This document shows positions 27,301 to 36,486 of a stretch of 64,000 nt of DNA, in pieces. The stretch lies in contig NC_021658.1 of assembly GCF_000418325.1 (NCBI RefSeq), positions 1,550,001 to 1,614,000 on the forward strand. The letters run 5' to 3'. The first letter of the stretch is position 1. Each line of letters starts with the position of its first letter. This stretch comes from Sorangium cellulosum So0157-2 (GTDB lineage Bacteria; Myxococcota_A; Polyangia; Polyangiales; Polyangiaceae). The notes under the pieces were generated by a model. That model searched no databases. It saw only the letters and a list, made by a program, of their open reading frames with translations, and was not told the DNA's origin. A program made the position numbers and the translations under genes.

Positions 27301-28483
27301 AGAACAGCATGAGCTCGGTCTCGCCCCCCCGCGCGCGCGTCAGGGCCTCCCGGAGCGCTCGCTGCTCCCGCTCCCGGCCGACGAGCCGCGACGGCCTGCG
27401 GAGGCGGTCCTCCCAGTCGCGCGCGCCGAGCGCGAACGGCCGGATCGCGCCCGTCGCGCGGAGCTCCTCGAGGGCGTGGTCCAGGTCGTGCGCCGCGCCG
27501 TCGCCGGTCTGGTAGCGCTGCTCCGGGCTCTTCTCCAGGAGGCGCATCACGACGGCGCTGACCGCCTCGGGGATCCGGAGCGCCGGCGCGCGCTCATGCG
27601 GCGGCGGCGGCCTCCGGGCGATGTGCGCGTGGATCAGCGACAGCTCGTCGGTCTGCTCGAAGGGCAGCTTGCCCGTGAGCATCTGGTAGAGCGTGCAGCC
27701 CAGCGCGTAGAGGTCCGCGCGCGCGTCGGGGGCGCGCTTCATGCGGCCGGTCTGCTCGGGCGCCACGTAGGCGAGCGTCCCGACGACCGCGCCGTCCGCC
27801 TCGGCGGCGTCGCCGGCCGCCGCCCGCCGCGCGGCTAGGCCGAAATCGATGAGCCGGACCTGGGCGCGATCGGCGTCGACGAGGACGTTCTGCGGCGTGA
27901 CGTCGCGGTGGAGGACGCCCCGGCGGTGCAGCTGCCCGAGCAGGCGCGCGAGCGACGCGCCGAGGCGCAGCGCGGCCTCGACCGGCAGCGGCCCGTGGGC
28001 CAGGGCGAGGTCGAGGGAGCAGTCCCCCCAGCGCTCCAGCACGAGGGCCACCCCGGCGCCGTAGGGCACGAGGTCGAGGGCGCGGGCGGTCCCGGGGAGG
28101 CCGAGCTCGCGGAGCAGCGCGTATTCGCCGCGGAGCCGCGCCACGACCCGAGCGTCCGGCAGCTCGTGGCGCGGGATCTTCAGCACGACGTCGGCCCGGC
28201 TGGTCAGGTCGACGCCTGCGACGACCCGCGTCTCCACGCCGGTGTACAGCACCTTCCCGAGCCGGTAGTCCATCGGCATCGGTTCATCTTCGCCGAAGTC
28301 CCGCGCGGCGTGTCGCTTTCCTGCGGCGCCGCGCCGCGGCGAGCGTGGATGGGTGGCGGAGCGCTGCGATGCGGCGGCTCTCCAGAACCCAGCTTGCCTC
28401 GACGGACAGACGGCGCGAGCGGCGACCGGGCGAAGGAAGGGAGATGCCCTCCGCATTCGACGATGGTAAATGAACCGGTTAAG

Positions 28484-31400
28484 TCAACTCCGGTGCAGCG
28501 GGAGGACGAGCGGCTCGCCGTCGGGGACTCGCTGGAGGGACGGGAGGAGCGCGTCGAGCTCCCCCGGCTCGAACCGGCAGAGGCCGATCGCATACCAGAA
28601 CGACCCCGCGAGCGCGCCGGCGAGCTTGTAGCGGCGGCCGTCGGGCGTGAACGCCGCCCAGCCCTCGGCGCGCGAGACGAGCACCGCGCGGCAGGCGCCC
28701 GTCGCCACCTCCCACAGCCGGACGGTCCCGTCGTCCGAGGCGCTCGCGAGCCAGGCGCCGTCAGGGCTGAAGGCGATCCCCTGGACGGCGCTCGCGTGGG
28801 CCAGCAGGACGCGGCGCTCGGCCCCGGTGAGCGCGTCCCAGAGGCGGATCGCGCAATCCTCGGCGGCGGAGGCCAGCCAGGCGCCATCCGGGCTGAAGGC
28901 GACGCTGGACACGGCCGACGCGTGGCCTCGAAGGACGAGCCGCTCGTCGCCCGTGGCCGCGTCCCACACCTGCACGGCGCCGTCGCCCGCGCCCGCCGCC
29001 AGCGAGGCGCTGTCCGGATGGAAGGCGACGCTCCTGACGAGCGCCGAACGGCATTTCAGCACGTGACGCACCGCCCCCGCGGCCACGTTCCACAGGAGGA
29101 CGGTCCCGTCGTCGGCGCCCGACGCCAGCGACACCCCGTCCGGGCTGAAGGCGATGCTCCGGACGGCGTCCGCGTGGCCCTTCAGGACGCGATGCTGGGC
29201 GCTCGTGGCCACGTCCCACAGCCGGACCGTCCTGTCCTTTCCACCCCACGCCAGCGAGGCGCCATCCGGGCTGAAGGCGATGGTGATCGCCGACAGGGGG
29301 AAATCCTTCATGATGCGCTGCCCGGCCCGCGTCGCCGCATCCCACAGCCGGACGGTGCCGTCCGCGGAGGCGCTCGCGATCGAGGCGCCATCGGAGCTGA
29401 AGGCGATGCTCCTCACGTGGTCCACGTGACCTTCGAGCACGCCGAGCGCCGCCCCGGTGCCGGCGTCCCAGAGGCGAATGGCGCCCCCCTCCGAGGCCGT
29501 CGCGAGCGAGGCGCCATCCGGGCTGAAGGCGAGGCTCCGGATCGTCGACGCCTGGCCCCGGAGGACCCTGCGCCTCGCCCCCGTGGCCACGTCCCACAGC
29601 ACGACGGCGCTGTCCGTGGAGCCCGAGACCAGGGTCGCGCCATCCGGGCTGAACGCGACGCTCCTGACGGTGGCCGCATGGCCCCGGAGGACCTCGCGCT
29701 GGGCCGCCAGCGTCACGTCCCACAGCCGGATGGTGTTGTCGTTGCCGGCCGACGCGAGCAGATGGCCGCTCCCGTCGAAGGCCACGCTCCTCACCGACGC
29801 CTCATGGCCGATCAGGACGCGGGGGTCGGCCCCCGCGGTCAGATCCCAGAGCCAGACGGTGCTGTCGTGGGCGCCCGAGGCCAGCCACGCGCCATCCGGG
29901 CTGAACGCGACGCTCCTCGAAATGCCCGCATGGCCCATCAAGGCGCGGCGCTCGGCGGCCCTGGCCACGTCCCAGAGCCGGACGGTCTGGTCGTCCGCCG
30001 CCGAGGCCAGCGAGGCGCCATCCGGGCTGAACGCGACGCTCCGGACGATGGCCCTGTGGCCCGTCAGCACGCGCGGCTCGGCCGGCGTGGCCACGTCCCA
30101 GAGCCGGACGGTCCTGTCGTTGCTGCCCGACGCGAGCACGGCGCCGCCAGGGCCGAACGCGACGCTCGTGACCGGGGCCGCGTGGCCTCGCAGCGCGCGG
30201 ACCTCCCGCCCCGTGGCCACGTCCCAGAGCCGGATCGTCGCGTCGCTGCTGCCCGCGGCCAGGAGGGCGCCCTCCGGGCTGAACGCGACGCTCCGGACCG
30301 TCGCCGCGTGCCCGGCCAGCGCGCGGCGCGCCGCGCCGGTGGCCGCGTCCCACAGCCACACCGGCCCGTTCCGGTGCGCCGACGCGATGAGCTGCCCGTC
30401 GGGGCTCACCGCCACGGCCATGCACGGAGACGCGGCCGCGCCCGTGACGACGTCGGCGTGGGCGGCGCCGGGGGCCGCGCTCCCGAACGCGTCCAGGCCG
30501 GCGAGCGCGCCCTCGTCGAGCCGCGCGCCGACGAGCTGGGCGTAGCGCAGCCGGGCCGACGCGAGCCGCGCGCCGCGCAGATCGGCGCCGAGGAGCCGCG
30601 CGGACGACGCGTCGGCGCGCTCCAGGTCCGCCCCCGCGAGCCGCGCCCCGGAGAGGTCCGCGCGCGAAAGCGCGGCCCCGGCGAGCGACGCGCCGACGAG
30701 GTCGGTCTCGATCAGCATCGCTTCCCGCAGATCCGCGCCGCGGAGGTCCGCGCCGCGGAGGTTCCGGCGCGAGAGGTCCTTGCCGCGCAGGTCCTGGCCG
30801 GCGAGGTTCACCCGCTCCTCGGCCTCGACGTTCAGCCGCTTCAGCACGCCGATGGCGTTCCGCTTGGCGATCTCGCCCGACGTGCCGCTGAGCGCCCGCC
30901 TCGCCCAGGCGACGCTCGCCTCGCGATCGGCCATCGCCGTGAAGAGCTCGACCATCAGGTCGGACATCTCGCGCCAGCCGAGCACCGTGGCCCCGCCGCC
31001 CCGGCCGAGCTCGGCCGCTGCCTCCCGCGCGACGAGCCACTCCAGCACCGAGGCGTGGAGGAACGAGAAATTGCCCTCCGGATCGCGCACCAGCAGCGTG
31101 CCGGAGCCCACCGCGTGGACCGCCTCCTCGAGATCGATCTGCCGCGTGCTCAGGTCGGCGATCGCCTTCGCCACCTCGGCGGGGAGCTCGTCCGCGTGGA
31201 CGCTCGGCTCCATCTTGGACCAGAGCCGGAGCGCGAGCGTCGTCACGGCCTTCCATCGATCCTCGGCGACCAGGGACGCCGCCGCGCCCCGCACGTGGAC
31301 GCGCGCGTCCTCGCTCCGGAACCACCGCTCGATCAGGCTCTGGTACAGCCCGGCGGCGGTGATCTTCCCGGTCCGGTCGCGCGCCTCGAGGAGCTCTCGC

Positions 31401-33607
31401 TCGGGGATCTCGGAGATGAAGCCGAGCAGGCGCGGGTTCTCGGACAGGCGCAGGAGGTCCTTCACGTCGTCGAGCAGCCGCACCCGGGCGTCGGCGGCCT
31501 CCCTGCTGCCGAGCAGGTTGACGAGGAACTGGCGCACCTGGACCGGCGAGAACGTCGTGAGCGTGGCGATCCGGTGGCCGGGGATCCGCTCCGCCTGCTC
31601 GCCGAGCTTGGTCCGGATCTGGTCGTCCGAATAGAAGTGCTGCGTCCGGCTGGTGAGCACGACCTTGGCCTTGCCCTGCGCCGCCTGGATCAGCGTGTCG
31701 AAGTGGTCGGCGGCGCGGCTGTAGCGCACGCGGAGCGCCAGCTCGTCGAAGCCGTCGAAGAGGAGCGCGATCAGGCCTTCGGCGAGCATGTACCGGAAGC
31801 TCGGCAGATCGAACCGCTCCATGCCCGAGAGCGCGAGGTGGTTGGCGACCAGCGCGTCGAGCGAGTGCGCCTTCTCGAGCGATCGCATCTCGATGAGCAC
31901 CGGGTACGGCGGCCCCTCCCGCGCCCCGAGGCGGCGCGCCAGCTCGTGGAGCAAGAAGGTCTTTCCGGTCCCGAAATCGCCGAGGACCAGGACGAACCGG
32001 GCCGCGGGCGAGGCGAGCAGGTCGTCGATCGCGTCCAGCGCGTGGTCGACGTCCTGCCTCGGGCCGCCGGCGGCGGTCAGCGCCGCGCGCTGGGGGACAT
32101 AGAGCCTCGGCGGGTAGATCGGATCGCGCTCCAGCCGGTGGATCAGCCGCTCGACATAGGGCCCGAAGTGGATCAGGCCCTGGTACTCGGCGATGCTGGC
32201 CAGCCAGACGCCCTTGCGGTGCGCCTCCCGCACCAGGGCCTCGGGCGCCGGCGGGCCGTCGTAGACGAGCTGGGAGAACGTCCCGGCGTTGCGCCGCTGG
32301 GTGCGCGCGTGCACCTGGGTCCGGAAGAGCTCGATCGCGGCGGGGGTGACGGGGCCCGCCACGGCGCCCACGGCGAAGGCCAGCGCCGGCCCCAGGAGCG
32401 CCGGTCCCAGCGCCTCGGCCGTGACCACCTCGGCGACCGCATGAAACGGGGGCGGCGCCTCCCTCCAGGCGATCGTGACGCGCTTGCCGCGCGCCTCCTC
32501 GCGCATCCGGCAGATGCGCACCACGTGGTCGAGGAGGTCCTCGTCGCGCTCGTCGCGCTCGTCGTCCCCCGCGCGGCGGCGCCCGCCGCGCTCGCCCCCG
32601 TCGCGCGCCCGCGCGCCCCGGTCGGCCGCGGCGGGGCGCTCCGTCGCGCTCGCGCGGCTCGCCCGCATCCGCTCGAGCACCGCGCGGGCGTAGGCCGCCG
32701 CCACGATGGCCGCGTACATCTGCCATGCGTCGCCCTTCTGCTCATCGCAGTAGTCGCAGATGCCGCGCACCACCAGGTACCCCACGTCGTGCTGCCACGC
32801 GGCGTCGGCGAGCCCCGAGCCCTCCATCTCCACGGCCTTGATGCCGAGCTCGTCGCGGAGCTTGTCGCGGCGGCGCGCGTCCTTGAGCAGCGTGTTGCCC
32901 GACCCGATCGGCCCCTGGAAGACGCGAGGCTGCCCCTTCTTGCGCTGCGGATCCGCCGGGTGCGGGCGGACCTCCGACGGGTCGAGCGGATCGCGCAGCA
33001 CGTCTTCCGCGTCGGGAGGCCGCTTTGCGCCCACGAGCCTGCGCCCGCGGTCGATCAGCTTCACCCACGGCGCCTTCCGCTCGTAGGCCAGGACCTCGAG
33101 CGCGTCGACGCCCTCGAGGAGCCACGCGCCCGGCGCCCTCGGCGAGGGGCGGGGGGTCTTGCCGCGGGCGGTCTCCTTGTCGAAATCGTACTGCACCACC
33201 CCGCGCCGATCGACGACGACGACGTCGCCGAGGCGCACGTGCTCGGCGGGCTTGTCCGGGTGCGGCACCCCGCCGGCGATCCCGACCATCACCACGCTGC
33301 GGATCTGCCGGAAGTGCTCGAGCATCTGCGTCACCCGGACCGACGCGAGGTTGTTGCCCATGCCCGTGCTCACCAGCGCGACCGCGTGCGCGCCGCCGCC
33401 CTTCGCCGGGATCTCCCCGAGCACGTAGTCCCGGCCCGCGCCTTCGCCCCCGGCCGAGTGCTCGACGGGGCCGTCCAGCATCGCCTTCGCCGCCGCGAAC
33501 TCCTTGGGGAGGGCCGTGACGAGCCCCACCGTGACGCGATCGCGCAGCGCTCGGGCGCGTTCGTCGGGCGCGGGCCCCGGCGCCGGACGAGGCTTCAAGG
33601 ACGCCAT
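28484..33607 (-). CDS. NLR-like protein: nucleoside phosphorylase - NACHT - pentapeptide repeats - 14 WD40 repeats
   Basis: A 1707-residue protein with ATG at 33607. Residues about 24-300 are a PNP/MTAN-type phosphorylase domain: VTVGLVTALPKEF, MVGIAGGVPHPD, KAVEMEGSGLADAAW near 260 and LVVRGICDYCDEQKGDAWQ, the last two being hallmarks of the domain in fungal and bacterial NLRs. Residues about 300-525 are a linker containing WLASIAEYQGLIHFGPYVER. The NACHT domain begins near 530: Walker A VLGDFGTGKTFLLHEL near 545 and Walker B ALIALLFDGFDEL. Pentapeptide A(D/N)LRG-type repeats occupy about 930-1035. Fourteen WD40 repeats (about 1055-1660) suggest two seven-bladed propellers. The C-terminal cap contains FWYAIGLCRFEPGELD. 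By analogy it would be a sensor with a nucleotide-acting effector. The trigger and substrate are unknown. Confidence 0.9.
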   Translation of the reverse strand: MASLKPRPAPGPAPDERARALRDRVTVGLVTALPKEFAAAKAMLDGPVEHSAGGEGAGRDYVLGEIPAKGGGAHAVALVSTGMGNNLASVRVTQMLEHFRQIRSVVMVGIAGGVPHPDKPAEHVRLGDVVVVDRRGVVQYDFDKETARGKTPRPSPRAPGAWLLEGVDALEVLAYERKAPWVKLIDRGRRLVGAKRPPDAEDVLRDPLDPSEVRPHPADPQRKKGQPRVFQGPIGSGNTLLKDARRRDKLRDELGIKAVEMEGSGLADAAWQHDVGYLVVRGICDYCDEQKGDAWQMYAAIVAAAYARAVLERMRASRASATERPAAADRGARARDGGERGGRRRAGDDERDERDEDLLDHVVRICRMREEARGKRVTIAWREAPPPFHAVAEVVTAEALGPALLGPALAFAVGAVAGPVTPAAIELFRTQVHARTQRRNAGTFSQLVYDGPPAPEALVREAHRKGVWLASIAEYQGLIHFGPYVERLIHRLERDPIYPPRLYVPQRAALTAAGGPRQDVDHALDAIDDLLASPAARFVLVLGDFGTGKTFLLHELARRLGAREGPPYPVLIEMRSLEKAHSLDALVANHLALSGMERFDLPSFRYMLAEGLIALLFDGFDELALRVRYSRAADHFDTLIQAAQGKAKVVLTSRTQHFYSDDQIRTKLGEQAERIPGHRIATLTTFSPVQVRQFLVNLLGSREAADARVRLLDDVKDLLRLSENPRLLGFISEIPERELLEARDRTGKITAAGLYQSLIERWFRSEDARVHVRGAAASLVAEDRWKAVTTLALRLWSKMEPSVHADELPAEVAKAIADLSTRQIDLEEAVHAVGSGTLLVRDPEGNFSFLHASVLEWLVAREAAAELGRGGGATVLGWREMSDLMVELFTAMADREASVAWARRALSGTSGEIAKRNAIGVLKRLNVEAEERVNLAGQDLRGKDLSRRNLRGADLRGADLREAMLIETDLVGASLAGAALSRADLSGARLAGADLERADASSARLLGADLRGARLASARLRYAQLVGARLDEGALAGLDAFGSAAPGAAHADVVTGAAASPCMAVAVSPDGQLIASAHRNGPVWLWDAATGAARRALAGHAATVRSVAFSPEGALLAAGSSDATIRLWDVATGREVRALRGHAAPVTSVAFGPGGAVLASGSNDRTVRLWDVATPAEPRVLTGHRAIVRSVAFSPDGASLASAADDQTVRLWDVARAAERRALMGHAGISRSVAFSPDGAWLASGAHDSTVWLWDLTAGADPRVLIGHEASVRSVAFDGSGHLLASAGNDNTIRLWDVTLAAQREVLRGHAATVRSVAFSPDGATLVSGSTDSAVVLWDVATGARRRVLRGQASTIRSLAFSPDGASLATASEGGAIRLWDAGTGAALGVLEGHVDHVRSIAFSSDGASIASASADGTVRLWDAATRAGQRIMKDFPLSAITIAFSPDGASLAWGGKDRTVRLWDVATSAQHRVLKGHADAVRSIAFSPDGVSLASGADDGTVLLWNVAAGAVRHVLKCRSALVRSVAFHPDSASLAAGAGDGAVQVWDAATGDERLVLRGHASAVSSVAFSPDGAWLASAAEDCAIRLWDALTGAERRVLLAHASAVQGIAFSPDGAWLASASDDGTVRLWEVATGACRAVLVSRAEGWAAFTPDGRRYKLAGALAGSFWYAIGLCRFEPGELDALLPSLQRVPDGEPLVLPLHRS

Positions 33608-33738
33608 TGCGCCCTTCTATCATGATCGGTGAAGGGGCGCGCCGCGCGGCTGCCCGCGAGCGGAGGGACGGACCTGCGTCCGCGCGGTAGGCGCCGGAGG
33701 GCGGCTCGACCATACTCCGCTTCGAGAAGCAGGTGTGC

Positions 33739-35379
33739 ATGGACTTCGATGTCGACTTCGCGATCGTGGGCTCCGGGTTCGGGGGCAGCGTCTCCGCGCT
33801 GCGCCTCACCGAGAAGGGCTACAAGGTCACGGTGCTCGAGTGCGGCAAGCGCTGGAGCAAGGAGGATTTCCCCCGGACCAACTGGAACGTGCGGAAGTTC
33901 CTCTGGGCGCCCAGGCTGCTGTGTTACGGCATCCAGCGGCTGACCCTGCTCCGGGACACGCTCATCCTGTCGGGCGCGGGCGTGGGCGGCGGGTCGCTGG
34001 TCTACGCCAACACCCTGCTCGTGCCTCCGCCCGAGGCCTTTGACAACCCGGGCTGGCCTGCCGGCACGAGCTGGCGCGACGAGCTGATGCCCTTCTACGA
34101 GACCGCGAAGCGCATGCTCGGCGTGACCGCGAACCCGAAGCTCTGGCCGGCGGACCGACAGCTCCGGCAGATCGCCGACGAGATGGGCCGCGGGGACACG
34201 TTTCACGTTACGAGCGTGGCCGTGCTCTTCGCGAAGGAGGGCGAGCAGGAGGGGCAGCGTGTGCCCGACCCGTTCTTTGGCGGCGAGGGGCCGGAGCGCG
34301 CCACGTGCGTCCACTGCGGCGGCTGCATGGTGGGCTGCCGCTTCGGCGCCAAGAACACGCTGGATCTCAATTACCTCTACCTGGCCGAGAAGAAGGGCTG
34401 CACCATCCAGCCCGAGACCATGGTCACCGCCATCGACGCGCTCCCGGGCGGCGGTTACGAGCTCACCCTCGAGCGCTCCACGGCGCTGCTCCACAAGCGG
34501 CGCCGCAAGCTCCGGGCGCGCGGGGTGGTGCTCAGCGCCGGCGTGCTGGGCACCGTGAAGCTCCTGCTCAAGGCGAGGGCCGAGGGCCGGTTACCGCACC
34601 TCTCCCGGCAGCTCGGCAATTACGTGCGCACCAACAGCGAGGTCATCCTCGGGGTGACCGCCAGGGACGACCGGGTCGACTACTCCCGTGGCATCGCGAT
34701 CACGAGCGGCATCTACCCGGACACGCGCACGCACATCGAGCCGGTGCGCTACCCGGCCGGCTCTGACGTGATGGGCGCGCTCGGCACCGTGCTCACCGAC
34801 GACGGGCCGGGATTGCCGCGCTGGCTGCGCTGGCTCGGCCGCCGGCTGCTCCACCCCATCGATCTGATCTTCGGCCTCCTGCCGTTCAAGTTCGCGAGGC
34901 GCTCCACGATCCTCCTCGTGATGCAGACGGTGGACAACTACATGCAGCTCGTCTGGAAGCGCGGCGGCATGACCACCCACCGTCCGCCCGGGCAGGCGAA
35001 GCCGCCGGCGTACATCCCCATCGCCAACGAGGTGGGCAAGCGGCTCGGCGCGCTGATGAACGGCACCCCGCGCAACGCCATCAACGAGGCCGTCCTCAAC
35101 GTCCCGACCACCGCGCACATCTTGGGCGGCTGCGCCATCGCCGACAGCCCGGAGCGCGGGGTGATCGACCAGCGCAATCAGGTGTTCGGCCATGAGAACC
35201 TGTATGTGGTCGACGGCTCGATGGTGCCCTCGAACCTGGGCGTGAACCCGTCGCTCACGATCACCGCCATGGCCGAACGGGCGATGAGCGAGATGCCCCT
35301 CAAGCGCGACAACCCCGCCTTCGCGGGGGCGTCCCGCATGCTCGAGGCGGCGGCGTCCTCGGAGCGCGTCCACCGCTGA
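33739..35379 (+). CDS. FAD-dependent GMC-family oxidoreductase (cholesterol-oxidase-like)
   Basis: A 546-residue enzyme. The N-terminal FAD Rossmann motif is FAIVGSGFGGSVSALRL. GAGVGGGSLVYANTL is the second GMC block. A four-Cys-like stretch CVHCGGCMVGCRFGAKNT is typical of this cholesterol-oxidase-like subgroup. The C-terminus has AHILGGCAIADSPERGV, then VDGSMVPSNLGVNPSLTITA with the catalytic His/Asn region. It should oxidise an alcohol, perhaps a sterol-like one, using FAD and O2 or another acceptor. There is no signal peptide. Start ATG 33739; a GTG two codons upstream is possible. It is divergent from the NLR-like gene with a 131-bp gap. Confidence 0.9.
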   Translation: MDFDVDFAIVGSGFGGSVSALRLTEKGYKVTVLECGKRWSKEDFPRTNWNVRKFLWAPRLLCYGIQRLTLLRDTLILSGAGVGGGSLVYANTLLVPPPEAFDNPGWPAGTSWRDELMPFYETAKRMLGVTANPKLWPADRQLRQIADEMGRGDTFHVTSVAVLFAKEGEQEGQRVPDPFFGGEGPERATCVHCGGCMVGCRFGAKNTLDLNYLYLAEKKGCTIQPETMVTAIDALPGGGYELTLERSTALLHKRRRKLRARGVVLSAGVLGTVKLLLKARAEGRLPHLSRQLGNYVRTNSEVILGVTARDDRVDYSRGIAITSGIYPDTRTHIEPVRYPAGSDVMGALGTVLTDDGPGLPRWLRWLGRRLLHPIDLIFGLLPFKFARRSTILLVMQTVDNYMQLVWKRGGMTTHRPPGQAKPPAYIPIANEVGKRLGALMNGTPRNAINEAVLNVPTTAHILGGCAIADSPERGVIDQRNQVFGHENLYVVDGSMVPSNLGVNPSLTITAMAERAMSEMPLKRDNPAFAGASRMLEAAASSERVHR

Positions 35380-35681
35380 GCTGAGCTCGCGTCTGCCGGC
35401 GACGGAGCTGCGGCGCCGGAGCTCGCTCGGTCCCTTGAGAGGCGCTCGTCGGCGCGCGCGGCCGCCGCCCCATCTCCGGCGGGGCACCCCGCGGCGAGGG
35501 CGTCGCGCCGGGCGCCGCGGCGCAACGCTGCTGCGCAGGGAGCAGCTGGCCAGCACCGGAGTATGCTCGCGAGCCGCATCGGGCGGCGCGGTTGGACGCC
35601 GCGGGAGGCGGGTATGGCGAGAGGGCGGCCTTGGCGGTTCAACATCCTGCTCGTTCAGGCGGGTTCAATCCGTGTGTTGCC
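35380..35681. other. Convergent intergenic region
   Basis: About 300 bp between the GMC gene and the convergent hypothetical gene. No coding frame or clear hairpin is visible. Confidence 0.35.
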
Positions 35682-36158
35682 CTAGCTCCGCCCGCCCCTT
35701 CCGAGCATCGCCACGATCTCCGCCCCGTCCCCCGCCACCGTGACATACGCCGCCTCGGCTCCGAGCACGTCCCCCTGCTGCGCGACCGCCTGCACGGCGC
35801 TCGCCGCGTTGCGGAGCTGCACGCCCACCGCGCCGCCGCCGAGCCGCACCGGCATCCCGCGCTTCAGCTCGATCACGTAGGCGCGACGCCGGGCCGGCCA
35901 TGGGCTCGACATGTCGACGGCCAGGAAGTCGCCGCAGGAGGCGCGCTGGTTGGAGCGGAAGAGCCAGAGCTCGGTCCGGCGGTCCATGAGCTCGCGCGCG
36001 AATCCATCCTCATCGGCCTTGAACGCGAACGCGTGAAAGGCGAAAGCGGCGTCGGCCTGGCAGGGCCGGACGGCCTTCTGCACGAGCTCGCAGAAGAGGT
36101 CTCGCCGCGCGACCGCGCGGCGCGTGAGCTTGATCGAGAGCGGGAGACGAGGCGCCAT
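35682..36158 (-). CDS. Hypothetical protein with PD-(D/E)XK-like motif
   Basis: A 158-residue soluble protein. ATG 36158 begins MAPRLPLSIKLTRRAVARRD. The middle region reads CGDFLAVDMSSPWPARRRAY then VIELKRG. An Asp about 15 residues before an E-L-K on a strand fits the active-site spacing of the PD-(D/E)XK nuclease superfamily, and an N-terminal helix supplies Glu candidates (LFCELVQ, FARELMD). No zinc or membrane features. I do not recognise a named family. It may act on DNA, or the motif may be fortuitous. No operon partner is evident; the DUF1552 gene ends 328 bp upstream on the same strand. Confidence 0.55.
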   Translation of the reverse strand: MAPRLPLSIKLTRRAVARRDLFCELVQKAVRPCQADAAFAFHAFAFKADEDGFARELMDRRTELWLFRSNQRASCGDFLAVDMSSPWPARRRAYVIELKRGMPVRLGGGAVGVQLRNAASAVQAVAQQGDVLGAEAAYVTVAGDGAEIVAMLGRGGRS

Positions 36159-36486
36159 GATGCACGGGCTCGAGGCCCCGCCCGGCTCGTCCGAGCGGGG
36201 CCCGAGGGGTGGAGTCGAAGGTCGAACGCACGCCGCTCCGCCCGCGCGACGGGAGCGCGGGGCAGAGGGCAACGGCGCCGGTGCGCGAGCAACGCGGGCG
36301 GCGGGAGAAACCCGCCCGGCGAAAGGGACCGCGCTGCTACCGGAAGACCTTCATGGCGCCACCTCGGCAGGCCCGAGGATACACGATCGCCCCGGCCCTG
36401 CCAGGCAGATCGGGCACGCGCGCTCGCCGCCCGTCCGGCCGCGCCGCGCCTCCGCACCCCAGCGGCCGAGTCGCGCGGCCGCCGCC
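36159..36486. other. Intergenic region downstream of the DUF1552 gene
   Basis: No gene is seen. A small hairpin with 7-bp arms (CGGGCGG at 36295-36301, CCGCCCG at 36312-36318) could end transcription from the DUF1592/DUF1552 operon. Confidence 0.4.

Noticed and set aside
28700-30430. CRISPR-like regular repeats
   Set aside because: The period is about 126 bp, the repeats are coding in frame and each encodes a WD40 unit.
27908-33625. A 1905-codon plus-strand open frame across the NLR-like gene
   Set aside because: It is antisense to a gene with unmistakable domains, is Arg/Gly/His-rich, has no family motif, and arises because stops are rare in GC-rich DNA.
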